Shown: positions 9,253 through 14,284 of the stretch, one piece after another
How positions within the stretch are numbered: position 1 is the stretch's first letter
Layout: every line of letters begins with the position of its first letter
DNA from: Pleurotus djamor
Taxonomy: Eukaryota; Basidiomycota; Agaricomycetes; Agaricales; Pleurotaceae
Length of the DNA stretch: 14,284 nucleotides
Assembly: GCA_029747585.1 (NCBI GenBank)
Contig: JAPEVF010001077.1
Span: 1 to 14,284, forward strand
Direction of reading: 5' to 3'
Position numbers and translations under genes: made by a program
The notes under the pieces: model-generated
The model's input: only the letters and a program-made list of their open reading frames with translations
The model's database searches: none
What the model was told of the DNA's origin: nothing

Positions 9253-9729
9253 ATGGCATCTTTGAATGAGATATTGTATTTTGGCTACGGAAGCAACATG
9301 TGGTTAGATCAAATGCATCGCAGATGCCCCGACTCCCCGTATGCTGGTATAGCCATCCTGAAGGACTGGCGCTGGTTTATCAATGACCGTGGATACGCCA
9401 ATGTCATACCTTCCCCTGGAGACGTCGTCTATGGCCTTGTCTTCAGGCTCAGCCAGTCAGATGAACGGTCGCTCGATGTGTACGAGGGTGTACCGGAATC
9501 ATACATCAAGAAGATGTTATCCGTGGAATACATGGCACACCCAAGGGAACCTTTACCTGTATCTGAAACCATCGATGCACTGGTATACGTCGATGAAATC
9601 CGACAGCACGATGACAAGCCGGTCCACGAATACATCTATCGCATGAACATGGCCATCGGTGATGCCGTGAAGGAGGGAGTCCCTCAGGAGTACGTGGAGA
9701 AATACTTGCGCCCGTTCATCCCTTCCTAG
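9253..9729 (+). CDS. Gamma-glutamylcyclotransferase-like protein, single exon
   Basis: Predicted to release 5-oxoproline from gamma-glutamyl compounds in the cytosol (glutathione-related metabolism). The 158-residue open frame begins MASLNEILYFGYGSNM, containing the family's substrate-binding YGSNM loop (residues 12-16). The probable catalytic acid is Glu78 in DVYEGVPESY, the position equivalent to the essential Glu of human GGCT. VYGLVFRLS (59-67) is the usual beta-barrel strand. The length fits the small single-domain family. It is the only intronless gene in the window. The exact substrate (gamma-glutamyl amino acids, glutathione, or gamma-glutamylamines) cannot be told from the sequence. 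Confidence 0.9.
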   Translation: MASLNEILYFGYGSNMWLDQMHRRCPDSPYAGIAILKDWRWFINDRGYANVIPSPGDVVYGLVFRLSQSDERSLDVYEGVPESYIKKMLSVEYMAHPREPLPVSETIDALVYVDEIRQHDDKPVHEYIYRMNMAIGDAVKEGVPQEYVEKYLRPFIPS

Positions 9730-9790
9730 CAAAACAGTTACGATTGTATATCGTCTTTGTCGCGCAGGGGATGCGTAATCGTGTTGGGAA

Positions 9791-9991
9791 ANAATCTGCA
9801 AATCCATTCTCTATCTCAAAACTCATACCACAGAGTTGTTGGAGATTGTACACTCTGATGTCCACTATGTGAAATCAGTCTCTCACACTGGGTTCAAGTA
9901 CTGGGTCATGTTCATAGATGACTGGTCTCGGTTCAGAGTTGTAATGCCAATGAAGCAGAAGAGTGAAGCTCTATCGTGTTTTAGACGCTAT
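9791..9991 (+). mobile_element. Ty1/copia-type integrase fragment
   Basis: The frame beginning near 9791 and open to the N block reads TELLEIVHSDVHYVK and then YWVMFIDDWSRFRVVMPMKQKSEAL. This is the start of a Ty1/copia retrotransposon integrase catalytic core: the HSDV segment holds the first acidic residue of the DDE triad, and FIDDWSRF is the following conserved strand. The second and third acidic residues are absent, because the fragment stops at the run of Ns at 9992. There is no ATG, no LTR and no other pol domain in the window, so it is a scrap. Its frame is still open for about 65 codons, which suggests a fairly young copy or a fragment of an intact element cut by the assembly. Confidence 0.82.
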
Positions 9992-10016
9992 NNATNATGG
10001 GCNNNGACNNNGANCN
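9992..10016. other. Block of ambiguous bases (assembly discontinuity)
   Basis: Ns occur at 9992, 9993, 9996, 10003-10005, 10009-10011, 10014 and 10016, mixed with called bases. The copia integrase frame enters from the left and the DUF6534 gene enters from the right, and both stop here. The pattern looks like a forced overlap of two unrelated contig ends rather than biological sequence. Confidence 0.75.
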
Positions 10017-11483
10017 GTGCAGCCATCGAGCACGCACTAAATCAACAAAAATCAAGGGCCATAGAGAGCGAGATAATCAAATCGAGCGTACCTCGTAGCT
10101 AGCCCAGATGCAACCACATACTGCATCAACCTCCAAATAATCCTCCCCGTCGGCGTCATATTACTCGAGCCACTTGTCCCTGTCCCTCGTCTGGGTCGTC
10201 CCCCACCAACCCTTCCTTCTCCATTCCCAGCACCTCCATTCGCATTCGTAGGTGACGTGGGCGAGGGTACCCCTCCCATATTCGCACTAACAGCAGACAT
10301 CTGCCCAGACGCTTGAGCACTAGACGCGAACCTCTCGACCTTCACACGACTACTCTGGAGATACCAACACATCGCCGCTGCGATAACCAAGTCGATGAAC
10401 GTCGAGGTGGAGAAGGAGAGGTAAATCGTCCATGAGATGGTTGAGAGTGCAGGGAATGTTGGGGTTTGATATCTGTTGAGGGGAAGGATGAGCAAGGATG
10501 CAAATTGGCGGTAGGAGAAAAAGAAAGAAGATTGGAGCACAGGAAGCGATCAGCTTCCACGCGAACGATCAGAAGACGGTGATAATCCGGATAAAAGATA
10601 ACACCATCAAGCACACCTCCCCATACAACACCTCCAACGAGCGTTCCACTCAGCGAACAGTCGTACAACCAGTCACGAATAAAGGAAACCCAAGACAAGA
10701 AAGGTACTCACGTCTTAACGGCCAAGATGACCCCAACTGCACATCCCGCGAACACGACGACGAAGATTCCATATGGTAGGAGGCGGTGGAAGTGTCTTCC
10801 CACTGTGGGTAAAGCGACCGTTAGTTTAGGTGAAGAAGATGAGAAATCAGAATGAAAGAAGACGAAGATGGCGTACGTACATCTCCAAACGCGTATAGCG
10901 TATAACCTACAAAAATACCACGTTAGCCATCATCAATCGAGCACAGCAATATGAAAACGACGACGATAAAAAAGATGTCCATGTAAAGGTAACGCGGCTC
11001 GATTCAGTGGAACCGGCGAGCGTCCAGAGACGAAGACGGAACGGACGGAGATGAAGGGAGAGGTTGAGACACGTACGTTTGCACAACCACAATGATCCCC
11101 ACGTTCACTGCTATCTGCAACTTGAACGTTCCAACGATCTTCACCTGCTCCGCAAGGTTGCCGAATTCCGTTATCAGGTAGTGGTACACGACAGCGATGG
11201 TGAGGGAGAGGTGTGATGCGTCGAGGAGGTAGAGCGCGGTGACAGACACGCGTTGCCACAGGTAGTCGTTTGGGTAGCGCGAGAAGTAGATGTACGTCTG
11301 GAGGTTCGTTATGCCGAATAATCTATTGACCACGCCCGTATCGGTGAGCTCTGAGTTCAGGAAGAGAGGGTAAAGGGGAGAAGGAAGACGGGTTGAATGG
11401 AGGAAAACGTACATCGCAGCAAAGCAAACACCCAAATACGCCGCTCCAATTGTGTTGTCCAGCGATACCTGTGGTCCAACCAT
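10017..11483 (-). CDS. DUF6534-type multi-pass membrane protein, 3' end missing
   Basis: A basidiomycete-expanded family of roughly seven-transmembrane proteins of unknown function. Exons: 11483-11413, 11322-11077, 10906-10881, 10802-10712, 10472-10092 and the start of a sixth at 10036-10017, giving about 278 codons. The start MVGPQVSLDNTIGAAYLG and the run LFGITNLQTYIYFSRYPND are typical of the family's first helix; VGTFKLQIAVN, LYAIRVWRLGRHF, and SFSTSTFIDLVIAAAMCWYL follow. A Gly/Ser/Pro-rich cytoplasmic-type insert (SSAQASGQ...NANGGAGNGEG) precedes RIIWRLMQYVVASGLAT. A donor at 10091 and an acceptor at 10037 give TSACSMAA in the last visible exon, in keeping with the family's final helix, which then runs into the Ns. 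Four of its introns are long for this window (90, 170, 78, 239 bp). The remaining C-terminal part is not present to the left. Confidence 0.85.
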
Positions 11484-11639
11484 CTCTCTACGGATTAATA
11501 CGCGCGTAGGAAGTCTAAATCCTAAAGGCGGGCAAGCGTATGAGTGTGGAGTAGATAAAATGAAAGGATAAGGGTGGGGTAAGGGAGAACGAGAGGTGGG
11601 AAACACGCATGCGGACGCGAAATTTTATTTAGTGGTCAC

Positions 11640-11664
11640 GATCGTATGAATATATTATACGATC
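11640..11664. repeat. Perfect 8-bp inverted repeat
   Basis: GATCGTAT (11640-11647) and ATACGATC (11657-11664) are exact reverse complements separated by nine A/T-rich bases. The dyad is about 160 bp upstream of the DUF6534 start codon, so it could be a regulatory site; this is inference only. Confidence 0.55.
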
Positions 11665-12219
11665 AGCCACCGAATCCTGATATGGTGATGCGTTACGGTC
11701 CTGCGGGCGGCCGTATGAATGGGTGGATAGGTGCAAAGCGATGGTTGGTAGGTTCCGGTGAGAAGCTGGTAGTAGTTACACAGCGGGGATGGGCGGGGAA
11801 ACCAGAATCCCAGGATGTGGTCTAGAAGACGCGATGGGAGTTGGGGCAAATTCCAATTTGTTGAGAAGGGGATGCTGTTCACATATAAACGAAAGGATTG
11901 TGGTGGATACTGGGCGGGGGGAACGCGCGCGGCGGCGTATGTCAGGAAATGCAGGTGACGGGGAAGATTTACAGCTATACGTGGATCCGGATTGATATGT
12001 ATGTGATGATGGAAAAGACTGAAGAGGGAACAAGACGACAGAAAAACGAGCGGAAGGAAAGGGGAAACCCCAACAGCCAAAAGTTGGCGTCTTTGTTGTG
12101 GGGGAAAGGAAGGACCAAGCAAGCTGAAAAATAGAACACGCTTGATGATACACCGAAGTTTTCTGATCTCTCCCACTCGACTCTAGATCTGTGTGTGTGG
12201 AACAAATTATGTAAAAGGG

Positions 12220-12544
12220 CGGATAAATCCAATGCAAGAAACTGACAACAGCGAACATACGCACGTGGTTACATTGGCTGCGGCACACTTCACGTCGAGG
12301 AAAGGATTGTGACGACGAAGATAATGGAGGGGACTAGTATGTCGAGTTAGGCGTTCATACGAAGTCCTTCGATTGAGAGGAAAAGACACAAGAAGGGAAA
12401 ATGCGAAGGATTATGACGCATGAATCCGAGGGATACGGTTGTGGGGAAAGAACAGGCCCGATGGTAGGCTGAGAAATTTTCTGATGTCAACGCGTGCAAT
12501 GCGGGTAAATCAAACACTGCAAATTGAACATACGCACGCGGTTA
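12220..12544. repeat. Pair of diverged direct repeats
   Basis: Copy 1 (12220-12271) and copy 2 (12502-12544) share an A/G-rich gg(a/g)taaatc block followed by a 19-base core (12253-12271 and 12526-12544) beginning gaacatacgcacg and ending ggtta, identical at 18 of 19 positions. The spacing between the two blocks differs by about nine bases. Confidence 0.5.
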
Positions 12545-13272
12545 GAGAGCATGGGAGCACGCCACCATCTGTGTACCCATATTACAACCATGCTGGTCAT
12601 CTCTCCCACTTCTGCCATTAGCCGAGCGAAATTCAAACGGTGAGATCCCCTGGGAATCTGAGGCGGGGTGAAAGCGAGCGACCGGGATTTGATGAAGTTT
12701 GCCAAGTAGCGTGGTGGGCGGTGATACATACGCCGAAAGCTAACGCTAAAAATAGAGGTGGTAAGCATGTGTGTGAGTACCATCAAAGTACTCTAGGCGA
12801 AAGTAAGTTTGGAATAGGCCACGAGGGGACAATAAATGAAAACATACCGGGAAAGGAGAACCTCGGAAGATTTGATTCAGAAGAAAAACGCAAGCGGTGT
12901 TGGGGTGGTTCGGGTTGGTGTAGGTCCATTGCCAAGTACACGGGTCTTCAAGCTTCAAGCTTCAAAGCTCAGTAACGAGTACCGTTTGATCGTTGGCGGT
13001 GCAACGTGAAGGATACTGAGCAGTGGGTAGATGTCATAGTTGGTTCCTGAGGCGAACCGGATGGTTCGTTGAGGATGTGGATTGAACTCACGCTCCCCTT
13101 CGGCACCGCCCACGTTCAGTGTTGAAATTTTAGCATTATCGTTGACGGTACCACATGAACGAGCTTATGGCACCGTGATGGATGGAAATGAGGCTTTGTG
13201 CCTGGGTAAAATTAGAGATAACGAAGAGACGAACCTTTGAAATGTTTGAAACGAGTGCCTAGATTCCGAAAT

Positions 13273-13304
13273 TGACTGTGAGACATTCGTACTGACTGTG
13301 AGAC
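13273..13304. repeat. 12-bp direct repeat TGACTGTGAGAC
   Basis: Exact copies at 13273-13284 and 13293-13304, start to start 20 bp, roughly two helical turns. Both are flanked outside by TTCCGAAA-like sequence. Confidence 0.5.
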
Positions 13305-13706
13305 GAACTTTCCGAAAGCGTTGCAGCGTCTTGCTTGGCGAAACTAATAAATCCCCCTGATTTTGCCCCTACAAGAAAGGCATTGGTTGATGGGAGGGGG
13401 GGGGGGAGGCCAGCGAAGCTGATTACACAAGGTAGGTGTTCGGGACACTCGAAGACGGGAAGCTATTTGACCACTTAAGCGCTTGATTAGATCCGAATGA
13501 CGAGCTGCTGCACACATCGAGGGGTATACTTATCATCGATGTAGTTTGAGGTCGTCCTCCCCTTCAGTCGATGCTCACAATGACGTTGGAAACGACGAAT
13601 CGAGGGTTAACCTTAAAAGGCTGCGTTGAGGAACGGGCTTACGCTCTTCAACGACGACCGGACTACGAGCTCATCCAATTCCGATGAATCCAAGCTCTTT
13701 CATTCG

Positions 13707-14284
13707 TCATATTCGCCCTCCCAACCGTTCAAATCCCGAGAAATGAACACATGTCCCCTCCCCATGCCATTCTAGCTCCAAGTCAACACACACTTGTAGA
13801 CGCTGAACGTATTCCACCGGAATACTACACTCTCGAAGCTTCAAATAACGGAGAGACTTTCCATGGCGGTGTCGCGCGACCAACGAGGAAATGAAACGCT
13901 CCCAGTCGTGAGGCGTTGACTTCGCATCGTAGGCGACACTGACTCTTTCCAACTTGTGGTTGCAAAAGCCGTCAGAAGTTGCGTCCTCCAAGGGGTCTTT
14001 GTCCCCTGCGATCAGAAAAAGGATACTGACATCCTCGACTTGGATGGTTCTGAGGTTGATGAGGTAGGGAAGGAAGTTCGACAAATCCAACATGTCACCG
14101 ATGGGCCCTTCGAGGGTGAGCGTGTGGATCCTTTCAAGCGGCATCGAACCAATGATAACGGCGGGGTCTGTGAATGTATGTGGGAGGTAAGTGATGGATA
14201 TGTTGACCAGGATGGTTTCGTTTGTAATATCCCTGACTTCTAGGATGTATTCGCCGTAGTTGTGGCAAATAATCAGGTGGAGAG
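13707..14284 (-). CDS. F-box/LRR-like protein, C-terminal part (runs off the window)
   Basis: The frame is open from the window edge at 14284 to a stop at 13707, giving 192 residues of the C-terminus with no intron. It reads in the style of the leucine-rich regions of the large basidiomycete F-box family: MPLERIHTLTLEGPIG, LSNFLPYLINLRTIQVED, KLERVSVAYD, SLRYLKLRECSIP. No F-box is in the visible part; it would be N-terminal and outside the window. Such proteins usually recruit substrates to SCF ubiquitin ligases, but this is inferred from general family resemblance only. The ATG at 14144 is internal, since conserved-looking coding sequence (ILEVRDITNETILV) continues upstream of it. Confidence 0.7.
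   Translation of the reverse strand, partial: LHLIICHNYGEYILEVRDITNETILVNISITYLPHTFTDPAVIIGSMPLERIHTLTLEGPIGDMLDLSNFLPYLINLRTIQVEDVSILFLIAGDKDPLEDATSDGFCNHKLERVSVAYDAKSTPHDWERFISSLVARHRHGKSLRYLKLRECSIPVEYVQRLQVCVDLELEWHGEGTCVHFSGFERLGGRI

Larger units (their letters stand above)
11484..13706. other. 2.2 kb without a convincing gene
   Basis: Open frames of up to 173 codons exist on the - strand between 11655 and 12288, but two frames are open across the same CT-rich DNA and both give low-complexity protein without recognisable motifs. This strand bias resembles a pyrimidine-rich leader/promoter of the DUF6534 gene. Elsewhere the region holds a short inverted repeat (11640-11664), a pair of related direct repeats near 12220 and 12502, a 7-bp triplication near 12946, a 12-bp direct repeat near 13273, an 11-base run of G (13396-13406), and a 70-codon open frame without ATG on the - strand (12955-13164). 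Confidence 0.5.

Noticed and set aside
11655..12288. Two overlapping - strand open frames of 173 and 170 codons
   Set aside because: Both owe their length to CT-rich DNA with few stop codons; neither shows a recognisable domain or consistent splice structure.
12946..12971. cttcaag repeated about three times
   Set aside because: Too short to suggest anything beyond a simple replication-slippage repeat.
12640..12975. 111-codon + strand open frame
   Set aside because: Composition is unlike the genes here, no motif is seen and the opposite strand is equally open in part.
13624..13654. Imperfect hairpin after the F-box-like gene stop
   Set aside because: The arms (cgttgaggaacg and cgctcttcaacg) have mismatches, and hairpin terminators are not expected for a fungal nuclear gene.
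1..14284. CRISPR array, prokaryotic operon or biosynthetic cluster
   Set aside because: The genes are intron-containing eukaryotic genes of unrelated pathways; no regularly spaced repeat or co-directional pathway genes were found.

Overview
The window looks like nuclear DNA of a filamentous basidiomycete, most likely an agaricomycete. Seven of the eight genes that can be modelled are split by introns, and 37 introns can be placed. Most are 46-76 bp, with GT(or GC)...AG ends, and in almost every case the reading frame can be followed across the splice sites. The protein families also fit: a DUF6534-type membrane protein, an F-box/LRR-like protein and a conserved retropepsin-like protein are typical of mushroom genomes. 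Scattered Ns show that this is draft sequence.

Layout. 357-2569 (-): a 13-exon adenosine deaminase of the ADGF/CECR1 group. 2785-4716 (+): GPI mannosyltransferase 3 (GPI10/PIG-B), divergent from the deaminase across 215 bp. 4817-5756 (+): the mitoribosomal small-subunit protein mS38 (COX24/AURKAIP1 family). 6010-7213 (-): a 362-residue protein with a retropepsin-like fold whose active-site Asp position is Lys. 7425-8280 (-): the SUMO-conjugating enzyme UBC9. 8416-8960 (-): SNU13, the 15.5K L7Ae-type RNA-binding protein. 9253-9729 (+): an intronless gamma-glutamylcyclotransferase-like protein. 9791-9991 (+): a Ty1/copia integrase scrap that runs into a block of Ns. 10017-11483 (-): a DUF6534 membrane protein whose 3' end is lost in the same N block. 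11484-13706: 2.2 kb without a convincing gene but with several small repeats. 13707-14284 (-): the 3' part of an F-box/LRR-like gene that leaves the window.

The left two thirds is a compact block of conserved eukaryotic genes with short intergenic spaces. From about 9.8 kb the character changes to retroelement debris, an assembly discontinuity, longer introns, sparse genes and lineage-specific families. No operon-like or cluster logic links the genes; they serve purine metabolism, GPI-anchor synthesis, mitochondrial translation, sumoylation, spliceosome/snoRNP assembly and glutathione turnover. I found no convincing new multi-gene system. The most interesting items are the apparently inactivated retropepsin-like protein, the three introns with GC donors, the very small exons (13, 19, 21, 24 and 26 bp), and the junction at 9991-10017.
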